From: Quillaja saponaria
Taxonomy: Eukaryota; Streptophyta; Magnoliopsida; Fabales; Quillajaceae
DNA length: 64,000 bases
Assembly (NCBI GenBank): GCA_029379385.1
Contig: CM055612.1
Location: 14,446,001-14,510,000 of the forward strand
Reading direction: 5' to 3'
Under the pieces are notes generated by a model. It saw only the letters and a program-made list of their open reading frames with translations. It was not told the origin of the DNA and did no database searches. Numbering within the stretch: the stretch's first letter is position 1; every line of letters starts with the position of its first letter. Both the position numbers and the translations under genes were made by a program. Below, one piece after another: positions 34,580-48,413 of the stretch.

Positions 34580-35984
34580 CGTTTTCGTTTTTATGTTATT
34601 ATTTTCCTATTTCTGCTTTCAGTTCTATTTTCCAGTTTTTGGTTTGAAACAGGCTGGTTTTTGACTTTTTGGCTGCCATTTATTTTTCAATGTTATGTTT
34701 GACATTTGAAATAGTTAAATATATATATATATATAGAATTCAGTTTAATGTAAATAAATTTTGATTAAAAATAATTTTAAATAAATTACTCCAATATCTC
34801 TTGAAGTTTAATAATATTATAGAAATTTTATTTTTCATTTTACAACCTACAGAATCTTAAAATTAAGATAAAAAATTTTTAATATCATCAAAGTATTTTA
34901 TTAAAAGAGAAATATAATTTTGAAATGATTTATTTAAATTAATTACAACATATTATTATTCAATCTAAAATGAGATATTTTTAAAATAATTAGATATTTC
35001 TAAATTTAGTAAACAACTTTACATTCTTTAAAATGTTATAGTATTTTATAAATTTTATTTTTTATTTTAAGAATGATCAAGAATTCAATGTTGGTTTATA
35101 TTTTATTTTAAGTATAATAACCTCATACAATATTAAATCAGTCTAATAAAACTAAAATCATATTTCTCTTAATAACATAGTTATAAGGATATTCTAGAAA
35201 TTTTTATTTAATTTTTTAGATTTTAGGTTAAATTGTAATTTATTTTCAAGTTCAAGGGAGGTTTGTATAGATTTTAAAGATAAAGAGGAAGGTCCATGTA
35301 GCAAAATCCAAACAAGGTTTGAGTAATTTATGCAATAGTTTTTGTTATTTATTTTATCAAAAAATATAAATGTTTGGAAAATATTTCCAAACTTCTCCTA
35401 ATTTTCTTTTATATTTGAGAGAAAAATGGTCTTTAAAAAACCTTAAGGAACCATTCCTTTCTTTACTCTCATCACGTCGACTCTAATAATCGAGTGCTCG
35501 AGTTCTTCTCACGGAGCTTAGTTAGTTCTTATAATTCTTCCATTTCTCACTTGGATCTCTTACTATTCATTTGGTGATTTTTTAATCGTCACTAAATCAG
35601 AAATATTTATTTGTGATAATAGATCGAGTTGTTAATGCATTACGGGTATGAGTTTGTGCAAATAGGTGAGTGCTAATTTTTTTTCTCTATCGTTTAATTG
35701 CTATAAAATTTGAAATTTAGGATGGCAAAAGAAGTATCATATGTTTGCACAAATAAACCTTGCCTTTATTGTTGTTTATGTTAGGATTCAATATAAAAAA
35801 TGGAAATCTTGAGCGAAACGGAAATTAAAATTTTGATTTCTTGAACCCTTAGATTACCTTATGGTTATATATATATATATAAACCTAATTCTAGTATAAT
35901 AGTTAAACAAGATATAAAATTGTGTATTTCTGAGGCTTTCAATTCTTGTATATTCTTAATTTAGCTTTCACTCCTCCTTCTTGT
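34580..35984. other. AT-rich intergenic DNA upstream of GC1
   Basis: Very AT-rich, with a (TA) run at about 34721-34734 and another at about 35866-35880. At 35440-35640 there is a short, less AT-rich patch with no recognisable coding. No element ends were identified. Confidence 0.4.
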
Positions 35985-38580
35985 TTGTTAGCCCAAGAAG
36001 GAAAGTTTGAAGGGGTGAATAATTTAACCAATTAAAAACTTAATCTTTATGGTTTTAAATAAAACACATGAAAATAACAAATAAGCAATCACATATTAAT
36101 TAAGTAGTTGAAAGTTAAAAAAGTAAAGGTTAGATAGACTGCTTAGTGATTTATAGTGATTTATAGTGGCTCACCAATTCCTTTGGCTACTTCAACTCCT
36201 CAAGCTCCACTTGAGAGTTCAATCAACTATTAACTGAATTCACATGGCTCAACAAAACCTTTATACAAGCTTAATTGCAGGCTCAACAAACTTTACAAGC
36301 TCTGTAGAACCCACCTTGAGTAGAAAGTTTACCGAGCTTAATCCTAATCTCTAGTTCCTCACTCGATTTCTCACAACAAAGAAACCCAGTGATTTCATAG
36401 AATCACTCAAGCACTCAAGATACAAAGCTTACACATAAGGAATGAAAGTTAGGAGCCTTGTTTATCGAGCTGACAGAGAAGAAAATGTGTGAAAGTTCAG
36501 GTCTTTCTATTTCAAAGGAATTTAAAATTTGAAGCTTGAGAGTATGAAAATTGCAAAGGTGAGTGTAAAATTGATATTTGATTCGTTTTTCATTTTTCAT
36601 ATTTTTTGGTCTTGAGCTCCCTCTATCAATATATAAAGCTAAAATTCTAGTTACTCTCAGAGAATGATAAATAGTTGTGCAGAAGATCAATCATGTGATG
36701 CCACATATTATCCTTTTTATGAAAACTTGATCCCTGGGTCGAATACTCCAACTAAGTACATAGGCATTGTAATTCTAAGTAGAGGTATTGACACTAATAT
36801 TATCATCTTAGATGTCCTCGTTTGTCAGTATCTAAGTTTTAGCTTGAAGGAAAATTTTGAAATTGCTCAACTGAGGAAGACTATGAACAGTTGAAGGATC
36901 ATTTGACTGTATTGCCAAAATGACTTCATTTTATCCTATATATTGGCAATTTAGTTGACTAAGGGTTGCCTTCAGGTGATTATAATGAAACATTGCGTTT
37001 GCATCTTTAGTTGTCTGAGATGATATTCAATAAGATTAATCATCTGACTGATCTTCGAATGAAACAATGAGTTACAACTTCAACTGTCTTCAGATGATAT
37101 CCACTGTGTGACTTCATTTGACTTAGAGATAAATGAAACGCTTTGTTTTGTAACTCTAGCTAACTAGTCTTGATTCATTGAGATAATTCAGCTAACTAAA
37201 AGATAGATAAGCTAAATGACTTTAATTGACCAATCAATCCATTGACAGAGCTTTAGTTGATTTGCAAAGATTGTTGTATTGAGATTCAACTGACTAGGTG
37301 ATTCACTGAGTGATCATTTCTACTAACTGACTTCAGTTTTCAGCTATTTATTTTTGTCAACTCAATCGACCATACATGCAATTAAGCAAGATTTTCACAA
37401 TTTATATGTTATTATAATTTATACTTAATTATTTAGCTATCATCAAAATCAAATACATGTATTAGTGAATTAAATTTATATTTGATTCAACATTGTTGAT
37501 TCAATAAGATCATAACAATGACACAAGTAATTTGTCTTTAAGTATAACCAGACAGATGAATCCAATAAAGGAACTTCATACTTGAAGGTGAGAAGAATGT
37601 TGATAGATTACTTGTGTACTAGCACAAATTACCGAATCTCTATTGTAATTCAAGAATTGCATATTCGTCGGCTTTTTGTGTTGTACGCACAATTCATTTT
37701 CTCTGTTTCTTATCTAGCTTGTTATGCCTTATATTTAAAAAGGGTAGCCACCTCTCTTATGTATTGGACAATCCTAATACATTAACAAATGTGCTAACAT
37801 TAGAATTTAATTATAATTAAACTTAATGCCCAAGAAAATATATTAGTTATGTGGCAGCCACAAAACTCTCCATAATTGAATATTGTTGAGTGTGACTCCT
37901 TAGGTTCAAATTATTTATGGTAATAGGCATGTAATTTTTATATATTTATTAATAAACTCCTATCCAATTAAATTAAAAATAATTCTAATTATATGAATTA
38001 AAATTTCTATTAATTCACCAATAGTTAAGATTAATAACTTATGTAATAAGTAATTAATTCTAAAAGTTTCAAGTCAAGTTGATGCTAATTTGGCTTTATC
38101 TTAAATGTAGATTTTGATCATTGTAAAATAATTGTTAAATTTCAAAAATAGGAAAATAATTGTTGAATATCTTAATTCCATCCATTTGTTTCTTTTACAT
38201 GTGCTAAACTAAATTGGATGAGAGCAATGAAGTCTTTTCAACAAAATCTAATAGACTTTATCTAAATGCTGAAAGTGGATGATCAACTGACTTAGTAGTC
38301 GATATTTTACAATTAATGATTGTACAAGTGCTGAAAAGAAAATCAGTTAATCCTCGAATGCTGAAGAACAGTTGACGAATGAAGAAACTAAAACGACTAT
38401 TTGTTGAAGCTTGGTCTAAATGCTGACCTTAAGTCAAAGGCATTAACTATTAAATTATCTAATGCTAACTTACTACATATGTGATACACATAGTTTCATT
38501 CACTCAGGCAACTGTTGAAAGCAAGAATTATCAACTAAAGCTTCATACATTAAAACTATCTGTTTTATTTAAGTGAAGTA
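35985..38580. repeat. Copia-type LTR-like relic (family B)
   Basis: Starts near TGTTTGTTAGCCC, then GAAGGGGTGAATAATTTAACC and GATTTATAGTGGCTCACC with a local 13-bp duplication (36152-36170). The same order (a GGGGTGAATA-type start, then ATTTATAGTG(G/C)TTCA, then a CCACTCCTCAAG-like block) recurs at 40.09 kb and 54.03 kb. This layout is common in LTRs of Sirevirus-type copia elements. No long open frame is believable. The right boundary is uncertain. Confidence 0.5.
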
Positions 38581-39049
38581 GTTAATCTTTTGAATTGATG
38601 CAGTGTTACTCAAGGTCAATTTTGGGAATAGTGCAAACCATAATCAGACTCCATCAAAACTCAACGTTTGCACCTGCTCAACATTATCTATGTGTCTACT
38701 CTACTATTTAAACAAATTTAATCTAACACAAAAGTTAACATCACAAAAATTCTTACTCAAAGCAAGTAGGCAAAGCATGCATATCAGTCCATATTCATAC
38801 TAAATTGGAAATCCTTTTATAGCCATTAAATGAACAAAGCTTGAGGTGCCTACTTTCAGCAAAAGCTTAGTAACGAGTCTTTTCTTTTGAGAAATGACTA
38901 CTAAGGCAGTATAACCTATAAAGCTTGAAGAACTCAAGAGAATACAAGATGAGACAAGTCTTTTCTTTTCTTCCACCAATACTCATATGCAATTCACTAC
39001 ACAGAACTCGAAGATAATGAGTTTTGTCTCAAAAGAAGAGAGACAAAAT

Positions 39050-39360
39050 TCTTCTAGGTGCTTGATAGTGGTTGCTTAAAGCATGGCTGGAAAAGAAAAG
39101 ATTCATTTCCTTAAAATCAAGCAATAGTGGATTTGTCATTTTTGGAGACAACAACAAAGGAAAAATTGAAGGAATAGACACTTTCGGTTACAAGAATAGT
39201 TCAATTAAACATGTTCTCTTTGTGAATGGGCTCAAGCATAATGTTCTAAGTATCAGTCAACTCTTCGATGAGGCAACAAAGTCATCTTTGATTCAAACTA
39301 CTGTTTGGTAGTAAGTATCCTTGATGACAAGGCCAAATTCATTTGTCTCACATTGTGTGG
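39050..39360 (+). pseudogene. Copia gag-protease/pre-integrase fragment
   Basis: In shifted frames the plus strand reads VLDSGCLKHGWK (the protease motif LDSGCSRHM in degraded form), then SNSGFVIFGDNNKGKIEGID and IKHVLFVNGLKHNVLSISQL. This is the GAG-pre-integrase segment typical of Sirevirus-like copia. It is short and broken, and may belong with the family B LTR relics on either side. Confidence 0.8.
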
Positions 39361-40090
39361 TTCAAAGGGATTTCCCCAAAACAGGTTCAAAAAGTTTGTT
39401 CTTGGTTTAATGTAAACTCCCAAAATAGTAAATGTTTAACTTTAAACATCTCGAACAATATAAATAATGTAAAAATAATTTAGTTATTGTGTACAATGAA
39501 AACATTTATAATTTACAAAAATAATTTTATTAATTCTAAATATTCCAAAACAATTTTCGTTTTCACTAAGTTATTCTAGAGAGTTCAAAACATTTATGTG
39601 AAATTTCCAATTCTCTAATTGGGCACATTCAAAATTACAGGTCATCACTTTAGTTATTAGTTGATTGTACTCATTTAGTTGCGTATGTTGCTTGCTATAA
39701 AGAAACTTAATTGGTATGTCTATTCCTCCTTGAATTTTTTTATGAAAATTACTTGTTTATTTGCTTTTAAAATTTGTTTGTTATGTGCAATTATTGAAAA
39801 TATCTTAACAATTTTTTTTTTCAGTCAACTAAACTTGATTAGCTTACGTGTCTCAGCTGATCTCATCAACTAATATCAAGTCACGAGTTGCTTTCAACAA
39901 AAGAGACTTATAGGATTTTCAAAAAAATTACTTTTAGGTGATATTCAAATTATTTGTCATACATTAATGCATATCATGTCATCTTTCTAAAAGTCTTCAG
40001 AAGTTCAAACATCTTTGATTCAAAGAATTGTTCGGCTTTCTTTATCTACATTTGATCATTAACCTTCACATTGGCCTTATTAGGCAAAGT
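39361..40090. other. AT-rich stretch, nothing recognised
   Basis: No coding, terminal repeats or promoter were recognised. It may be the decayed interior of the copia relic to the left. Confidence 0.35.
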
Positions 40091-41750
40091 AGAGGGACGT
40101 GAAATAATTTGATATTTTAAAATGTTCTATTTAAAAAACCTTTTTGCTTTGATAAGAATCTAAATGATTGCAACAGAAAGCAATGTGAGATAAAGACACA
40201 AGATATTTATAGTGCTTCACTATAAATCTCTGACTAGTCCACTCCTCAAGGCGACACTTAAGAGTTTCATTAACCACTAATATTTCTAACTTAGGGTATT
40301 AGCTACTTTTCGAATGTTTCCAAGAAGTCAGTGTCTTCTGATTACTTATAGGAAGATCAATGCTTTCCATGCAATTCCTGTGAGAACAGAGCTCTCTGCT
40401 CAATATAGGGAGAACTAAACCCTTTACAACATATTGAACTTCTGGGTATTACTTAACAACATTTGTTCTGCATAACACAAGTTACATATATTGTCTTTTC
40501 CTTGCAAGAATTGTAATAAAATTTACTCAATCATAAAGTTAGATGGCTTTAAATGAGTTTTACAATAAAGCAAATGACATGAAAGTTTGATTCTTTATGA
40601 ATGATGAAGATATAAAAGTTTAGCTGAGAGAGGATCTTGATCATATACTTTTGGTTATGCATCTTTCTCTTTTTGTGGTGATCTCTCACACAAATATTTA
40701 TCAGAGTTCTTCTCTTTATATTTCTCTTCAAGAAGGTAGTCATAACTATAAGAATTTTCCAATTGGTAAAAGTAAATCTAAGAATAGATCCGTTGGGTAG
40801 AGTTCTTACAGTTGCTTCATAGAAATTTTTTTCATTTGTGTGCAATCTTGATATGTTGTGTAATTTCAGGCGCAGTCTTCTATTTAGAACAGACTTAATA
40901 TCAGACTTGACTTTTATTTTGATATGAGAGCTTGCATAAAGATTAGTTACAGCAGAATGATTTGATGATGGGACAAAATAAACTCTTAATATACTTTATG
41001 CCAAAACAATGGATGTTTGGTATGTTATTTTATTGGTAAACCAGAAAAAAAAAAAAAAAAAAACATGATTGTGTGAAGAGTTCAGTATAGAAGAATTAAA
41101 TGCAAAACTTGAAAGACAAAATAAATACTACCCCTTCAAGCCTTTTTTTGGTTTATATGAAGATTCCTCTTATAGCCTTTTTCAAATTCTTATTTCTTTT
41201 GATTGAATCCAACAAAAACCATAATTATTTCTGCTTTAGTACCTAAGTCTTGCTGGGTTCTGCTTGGTTTGTTGCTTTTGCAATAAGGAGTTTTGGATTT
41301 TTCTCTTTCTAAGTGATATTCCCATTTCCCTTAGACTGGTCAGTAAATGAGCTACACTTTGAATTATTTGGTTTTGCAAGGGACTCGAAAGAAAAAATGT
41401 TTTAAACAAAATCATTATTAACTTTATGATCATATTTTTCAGAACAAAATGATTTAATTAGCTTATTTATAGCAAATAATTTTGCATATAACCTTTCACT
41501 TTCTTTGATTAGGTCATCAATCATGCACTAAGCTTCTATTCTCTTCTTAATGTATTTCCTTAACAAATCATAATGCATTTCTTATAACTCAATAAATATA
41601 ATGAAGATCTCAATTCTTCTAGATCTGGTGAGTAACTTGTTGAGTTAGTATCATCAATGTTGGCCATTTCAATGGGTTGATCAACTGAGTTTCTACAGTA
41701 GCTTTAGATTAGTTGAATCTTTTTTAGTTGACTGACACGAATTTTTCTAT
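40091..41750. repeat. Copia-type LTR-like relic (family B), second copy
   Basis: Contains ATATTTATAGTGCTTCAC, GTCCACTCCTCAAG and GACACTTAAGAGTTTCATTAA in the order seen at 36.1 kb and 54.2 kb. A run of 20 A lies near 41045-41063. Minus-strand frames here (for example 40845-40549) resemble no protein I know. Confidence 0.5.
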
Positions 41751-41754
41751 GCAA

Positions 41755-43460
41755 GCGAACGTTTCATTGCAAGTAATATAATGATTAAGTAAAGTGTCGA
41801 TCCCACGAGGAATTGTCACTAATATCTAGCTAAGTATTAAAATTAACACAATCTTAATTTTATTCAAACAAACAAATTATGGTTGAAAAACCTAATTTAA
41901 ACTAGAACTAGCTAATGACAAATTAAATTTAAGAATTCAATGGATAAATACCTAGAATTACAATTTTCCTCAACACTTCACTTGAATTATTATTATCTTA
42001 TCATGCTTAGTTATGGTATCAAATTATTAACCTAGGGTTCTAATTCAATTATAAGCATATTCTTATATCTTATAAATATATATATCACCTAACCAATTCT
42101 CTATATTCCCATAAGAATTAAGATAAGCAAAACTCATTAAAATTATACCTAAATTGGCTATACAAAGGATATAGGTATATTCCTATCCTATATACAAATT
42201 AAATCTAAGCAATCATGTGAATGAATTCAAACAAGTGCTATATCACCCAAGGCTAAACCTTAACTCCCTTTTCCAAGTTTGTTTAGGTTTACCACATCAA
42301 TCTAATTGATAGCTAATCGACTAGAATTATTAAGCACATAATGAAATAAATAAATCATATATTAAACCCTAAGCAATCAATAAATAATAAAAACTATCAA
42401 GCTATATGTTGAGTACAATTGTAATCCTGGAGAATAAATTAGTTTATTCTACCTAGTATCGACATAAACTCAAATAATATAGACATAAAAGAAATACAAG
42501 AAAAGTAAAGAAGGAGTTGAATAATAGAAAATCGATAGGTTGTAAGTTTTCAAACTTCAATCCTCCCAATCTCATATTGCCTTCTAGCACTCTTGATGGC
42601 TTCCTTTTCCCAAAAAAATTCTTAGCTTAATTATGTCTTTTGAATCCTCAAGTCATTCCTCTTTAAATATGCTTCAAAACCCTCAATTTGAATCCAATTG
42701 AAATTGTTTATTAGGTTAGCACTGCGGCCCTGAAGTCCTAGAGCTGCGGTGCTGAAGTCAGCTAAGGAAATCAACATGTTAGACCTTGGCACTGGAATTG
42801 GCACTGAAGCCACGACGCCCATGTCCTAGCAACTCAGCACTACCCCTAACGCTGCAACTATCACCCTTTGGGTGTCGCAACATAGGGACTTCTGGCTGCA
42901 ACATGATGTTTTATGATTTTGAGCTCGAATTCACATCCAATGGGACTCCTTTATGTATTAAACCTTCCAAACACACAAGTTACACCTAAATCCTAGCTCA
43001 AATCAACTAGGATTTATCATCCTAATACAACAAGGATTCAACTAAGAATTTAACTAAAACTAAGCAAAAACCAACAAAAACTCTAGAACATAGCTAAAAT
43101 AATATGAGGAAAGGGATGTAAAATAAGTATTTTTCCAAGAGATATCATACCCCTAAACTTAAGTTTTGCTAGTCCAAGAGTAAAAGAAAAATAAAAACAC
43201 AAACAAAAAATGACAAGCAATAGATGAATCATACTAATCTAATGATTTCCAAAGTATCCTCAAACATATATATATATTTTTTAAAAGCTATTGACTTAGG
43301 GACAATCATGAGAAATTATGCAAATTTATGATTTAATTTAAACACTAGTTTTATTCTCAAACGGATTTCCATGTGTGTTTTCCTTTATCCCAATACACAT
43401 GTTGTCCTATATTAAAGTTCCTAAACAATTTTTAACTAATACGAAAAAGTTAGTTAGCAA
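41755..43460 (-). mobile_element. Athila-like LTR with a stub of internal sequence
   Basis: The LTR (about 41755-43145) carries GTCGATCCCACGAGGAATTG and matches the solo LTR at 4.22-5.46 kb block for block. It continues past the LTR end into CCCCTAAACTTAAG and TTTTGCTAGTCC, the polypurine junction and internal region also seen at 9352-9400. So this is a 3' LTR plus about 300 bp of internal DNA from a minus-strand element, cut off where a LINE begins. A GC-richer motif patch at 42715-42910 (ACTGCGG, GCTGCGG, GGCTGCAACATGATG) is missing from the solo LTR. Confidence 0.8.
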
Positions 43461-45206
43461 TATTTTCTAGAATCATTTTGGGGATAAATGTCCCCACTGG
43501 ATAGTTGGAAAGATATTTTTAAGATTCTTTCAAAAGACAATTTGGGGATTCGCTTTCTGGCTGAAACAATAGGTGTTATATATGATAAGTTAGCCTATAC
43601 TCTTTTGCAAGGAGATTCGCTTTGGGCTAAATTCATGAAGGCTAAGTACGATAGTCTTTTTTCTGCTTAGGTATACATTCTGAGCTACTACTCTTATATG
43701 GAAAAGTTTTTCCTCTTTATGTTATGATTTGAATGCTTAATATATTTTTAGGAATGATTTTTTGCTATTAAAGACTTTTTATGGTAAAAAATGACTCAGT
43801 TTGAAGACATGTGTATTTATGATTTGATTAATTCTTCTTCTGATGTGGTTAGTCTTGCTCGGTCTCATCTGGGAAAGGCTTTGATGCTCTTGACTATTCA
43901 TATATATTCTTCTAGTCAAGATCAGTTAGTTGGGATTGATCATTCTTCTCGAAGCTTCACAGTTTCTTCTTTTTGGCATATTCATTGTGCTAGAGGCTCT
44001 GAATTTAGATGGTGTAAAAGATAATGACATAAATTGATTCCATTTCGTATGTCGTGTTTCATTTGAAAACTCTTTCATATTGCAGTTCCTGCAGATTATC
44101 GACTACGAAGATTAGGTATTCTCATTGTTTCTAGCACATGGCTTCTGAGGTAGAATTCTATTCACATCTCTTTTTGCATGGGGACAATGTTATTCAGCTA
44201 TTTCACATTTTGAGAGTTGCTGAATATTAGACACGCTACTGCATTTAGTGGACTTATTGATAACTGGTTTGCTAATAGCTCTCATCATTCCCAAGTTGGT
44301 ATGGTTTGCTTGATTTGTTTCTTTGGCTACCTCTGGGAGTTGTGGAAAGGAAGAAATAAAAGTATTTTTAAGGGTGTCCCTATAGATGCTAGGGTGATTA
44401 TTCATACTATTTATTCTCTGCTTGTCAGTTTATTTTGGGCATATACTCCTAAAATTTCTTCCTTTTTCCATGATCGCATTATTATTACTTCTTTACATCT
44501 TTTATGCATTTTGATTTCTCATGTGCATGGAACATGGATCAAGGATAAAGTGGAACCCTCCTTGCTCAAATTTTAAACTAATTCTGATAGGACAATTATA
44601 AATAAGCTTGGGGTAGGGGAGTCATCCATAACTCAAAAGGTGACCCACAAGTAACTTTCTTTAACGAATATGGACCATGTACGAACGTGGTTGCTGAAAC
44701 AAGAGCTTTGGTGGATGGATTATAGATCGCCACCCTTTTGGGTTTTACTTCCATACAAGTAGTATTTGACTCTAAGGTGCTAGTAGAGATTTTACAGGGG
44801 CGATGGATATACCTTGGAATCTAGTTTACTTGATTAGACATAAACGGTTATTTACTTTATCGTAATCCATATCTCATACCTTCGGGGAAAGGAAACATGT
44901 TGGAAGATTTTCTCTCAAAATTTAGACATTCAGTTCAAATGTTGGCACTTTTATAGAGATTGCCTTCTTTCGGGGTTTAAACGGATTCTCAAATAGGATT
45001 TCTATGGTTTAGCGAATTTTAGAAAGCTGTTTATAGTTTAGAGGGATAATCTCCCTAATTTATTATTATTGTTTTTTAGTTTTGTTTTTGTATGGGGAAA
45101 GTCTCCCCTGTTTATCTGTTTTATTTTCCTGATTTTGTGTTTTCTCGAGTTTTGGTTTTATGTTCCCTCCTATTTTGTCTCTTTGTTTTTATCTATTAAT
45201 AAAATT
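43461..45206 (+). mobile_element. L1-type LINE relic: RT tail, zinc-binding segment and RNase H
   Basis: The plus strand gives, with many stops, WKDIFKILSKDNLGIRFLAE, LLQGDSLWAKFMKAKYDSLF (43488-43670), then a region with FTVSSFWHIHCARGSEFRW (to 44024), the zinc-binding part with LICFFGYLWELWKGRNKSIF (44217-44576), and an RNase H remnant with VAETRALVDGL, IATLLGFTSIQVVFDSKVL and LQGRW near 44690-44810. It ends near 45206 with ATTAATAAAATTTAAG after a T-rich tail. The order matches plant L1-type LINEs that carry an RNase H. The 5' part is missing. Confidence 0.87.
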
Positions 45207-46499
45207 TAAGGACTAATCCAAATCATAGTTAAGTTTGAGCTAAAAAAGAAAAAAAAGACATCAATTTTTGATACCAAATTTATTATTATTTTACTTAAAA
45301 AAGAAAAGATATTTGTATATTCAAAATTAAAATTAAAATCTATATAACAAAATATTTCCAAAAATTAAAAATTCACAATATATAATATAATCGCCTGGAA
45401 AATAATATGCTAACACAGTGATACATAACAATATAGACTAATGTATCTATTAATATTTTAATATCACATCACCTTAACTTCTCTTTCAAATTAATAATTT
45501 TAATATATTTCACAAAATAAAAGAAATTATTAATTTTAAAAAATAAATCAAAATAATAATGAAATAATTATTACATTGCACCAAGGTAGAATAAATCTTT
45601 TATATATTCCGGTACTGTCATGATGTTTTTAATATAATTTTTCTTATATTTTGGTCTTCTAATAATTAAAACTTTTCAGTTGCCATTTTTAAATTATGAT
45701 AGACTCTTTACTTATCTTATTTTTAATTGTTATTTAAGTTCAAATTTAATTCATATTATTAATCACAAAATTTAATTAAAATCCGTCATCAAATGTAAAA
45801 TGTGCTCATTTAATTTTTAAATATTATTTATGTTTCAATATTAATTTTCTTATGTTTTCTTCTTCTTAAAAACTTTTTCGTTTCTCCTTTAATTAAATTT
45901 TAATAATTTTTTTAGTTGTATGACCTACCATCAATAGATTATTTGTATACCGTACGAAAGAGTAGTGAAAACTTAAAAAAGGTCTAATGATATTCTCAGC
46001 CTTGTAAAAGGAATGAGTCTACAGTAGAATCTGATTTATATATGAAATTTAATTTCTCAGATAGTAGAAGTGTAAAAATACGTTGAACGTTGAGTCTCTG
46101 CTTAATAAAAACAATATTTTCTTATCCTCTCCGAATTGTAAAATTTTTTTTCTCACAATCCACAAAATCTTTCTTTAAATTTTTTTTTTTTTTTTGGTAG
46201 TTTGTTAATAGCTGCTTGCCACGCAAATGTGTGTCTGCCTATTTTCTTTTCTTTAGGAAGTAGCAAAGGGAAAGCGCATAACCGATGATCTAGTGCCGAT
46301 TTTATATATTTAGATACATGTAAATTGTACATTTTTTCAAATTTATGTTTTAAAAATTAAAAGAGATAGAATACTATCTTTGAATTAATTTAATTTATTG
46401 ATTTATTTGAGAGATTGGAGGATGGGAGTGTCATTTATTCTAAACTTGATAGGTGAATGTCATTTTGGTAAACAATTAAGGGATGAAATGTAATTTACT
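45207..46499. other. AT-rich intergenic DNA and likely FHY3 promoter region
   Basis: Strongly AT-rich, with no coding or element ends seen. The right end should hold the FHY3 promoter, but no clear TATA box stands at a fitting distance. Confidence 0.4.
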
Positions 46500-48413
46500 C
46501 TACCCTAAATCATTCATAATTTTTCATAAAAACAACCATCAACATTCTCTTATTTCGAACCCTAACCTCTGCCTCCTCCCCGAAATCTGCTTACAATCAG
46601 TCTTTCGAACCCTTACTTCTATCCTCTTGCTCTGTCTCTGTCACGAAACATTTATTTCTCCACTGTCTCTCGCGCCTTCAGCGTCTCTCTCTCTCCCCTT
46701 CAATTTCTGTTTTGCAATTGCAGTTCTTGAAGTCTGAAGAGCTGAACTTCCTCATGCTTCTCGAATTGAATTTTCCTTCTTTGTTTGGCTTTTGTACAAC
46801 GATACTTTGGCGCTGAAGATTGTCGATCTACTAATTTGAGGTCAGCTTGTGGCATTTTTAGAGTTCAATGTGGGTAGAATTGGGTTTAAATTTTAGGGAT
46901 TTAGGAATTGTGATATTTGGTTGACTTTTCTCATGATAATGGGTTGTTTGTTTTCATCATAAATTGTAATAATTGATTTCTTTTTGGGAAATTTCTTACC
47001 CCTTACTTTCTCATCATCTCTTGATCTCTCTGAAAATTTGGGATAGTTGGGTTTAGTTCTCTGCTTATCTATATGAAATTGGATGGTGAAATTCTTACTT
47101 TCCTCACCTAACCAGCCAGAAAAGCAGGCAACTTCATCAAGCCCAAACCTGAATAATTTCAATGAATAGTGAGTACAGCGAGACCACACCTTCAATCTGA
47201 AAATCGGGGCTTAGTATATTTTAGTAGATATATGGGCATGGAGTTCTGAATTTACGAAGTGAGGTAAAAATAATTTCTAGCCAGAGTGTACTGTCAAATT
47301 TGTTAACAATTTCCGCCAGTTTTTTTTCTTGATAACAGTGTTACAGCATAGCAGTATGAGTTGGTGAAAGGTTGAAGTACAATTGTGAAGAATGCGTCTA
47401 GGATGTTTTGTAGACATACGACAACCTGAGAGAGAAATGCAACTGGTTCTTTATGGCCTTGGAAAGTGCCAGGGAGAGTTTTAAATGGCCAAATAGGTTA
47501 GAGTTTGCTTGTAAAAGTGAAGTTTAAGTAATATTTATTTCTGTGATATGGGTTTTATATTACAGTCTGTAGTCCATGTGTCTAAAGTTTCCATTTTCCT
47601 TTACATGAATACATATGCTAAGTATTCTCGTTATCTTTTTGGTTGTATTTTCATATTAAGATACATTTCTTCCTTCATAAAATTCCTTTTTCTTTTTTTA
47701 TTATAAAAAAGAATTAAAGATATGTTCTTTTAATTTGCACAACTGGAAATGAAAAATGCTATTAAGGAAAACGTATTCTGGGACTTAGTTGTTTTGTTTT
47801 TTTATAATGTATCTTATATTTGCTGTTCTTCTCTGTAGAGGAGGAATTTTTACTTAGTCTAAATGGTAGTAGAATTTCACATTAGAAAAAATAAAATTAA
47901 AAAGAAGAGTCTAACTCTTACTTGCTATATTTGATTTAAAAAGTTTAAATGCATCTCACGGATATAGTCAGGATTCTTAGTTGGTACCATGAATCATTGC
48001 CCACACATGGACTCATATTTTGTATTTATGGCTGAGGCTGAAAAGGTTCCATGACACTTGTTACTGCTAGGATGGTGTTTTAGTGCCTCTCATACTCTGT
48101 TAAAAAGGAGTCAACTTCCTTGGTCTTGTAAAATTTTGAAATGGCTTTTACATTTGTCTCACAATTTACAGTTTTTTGGTTTCTAATTGTAGGAGTAGAT
48201 GTTTGCTTTGTAGTAGACGGAAGCAATTTCTATATGAATAAAGTGGAGATGATGAGCTCAATCATTTACTCTTTTATTTCATGTCATGACTATTATTATT
48301 CTGTGAGTTTTAGTCATAGATGGTAAGTGATTAACATGAACATGCTTTTTTCTTTCTTTTTATTCACTTCTCAGGTGCATAAAGCCTCTGCATACAGTAA
48401 AACTGTTCTCATC
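46500..48413 (+). other. FHY3 5' leader and leader intron (proposed)
   Basis: A CT-rich leader with CTCTCTCTCTCCCC at 46684-46697 runs to a donor TTTGAG|GTCAGC at 46840/46841. The next exon begins after TTCACTTCTCAG at 48374, 39 nt before the coding start. This gives a leader intron of about 1.53 kb. An open frame upstream of the true ATG (from 48327) lies in that intron. The leader boundaries are inferred; the acceptor is strong. Confidence 0.55.

Noticed and set aside
48327..48413. Upstream in-frame start extending FHY3 by 29 residues
   Set aside because: It spans a strong acceptor (TTCACTTCTCAG at 48374), and the family starts at MDIDLR.
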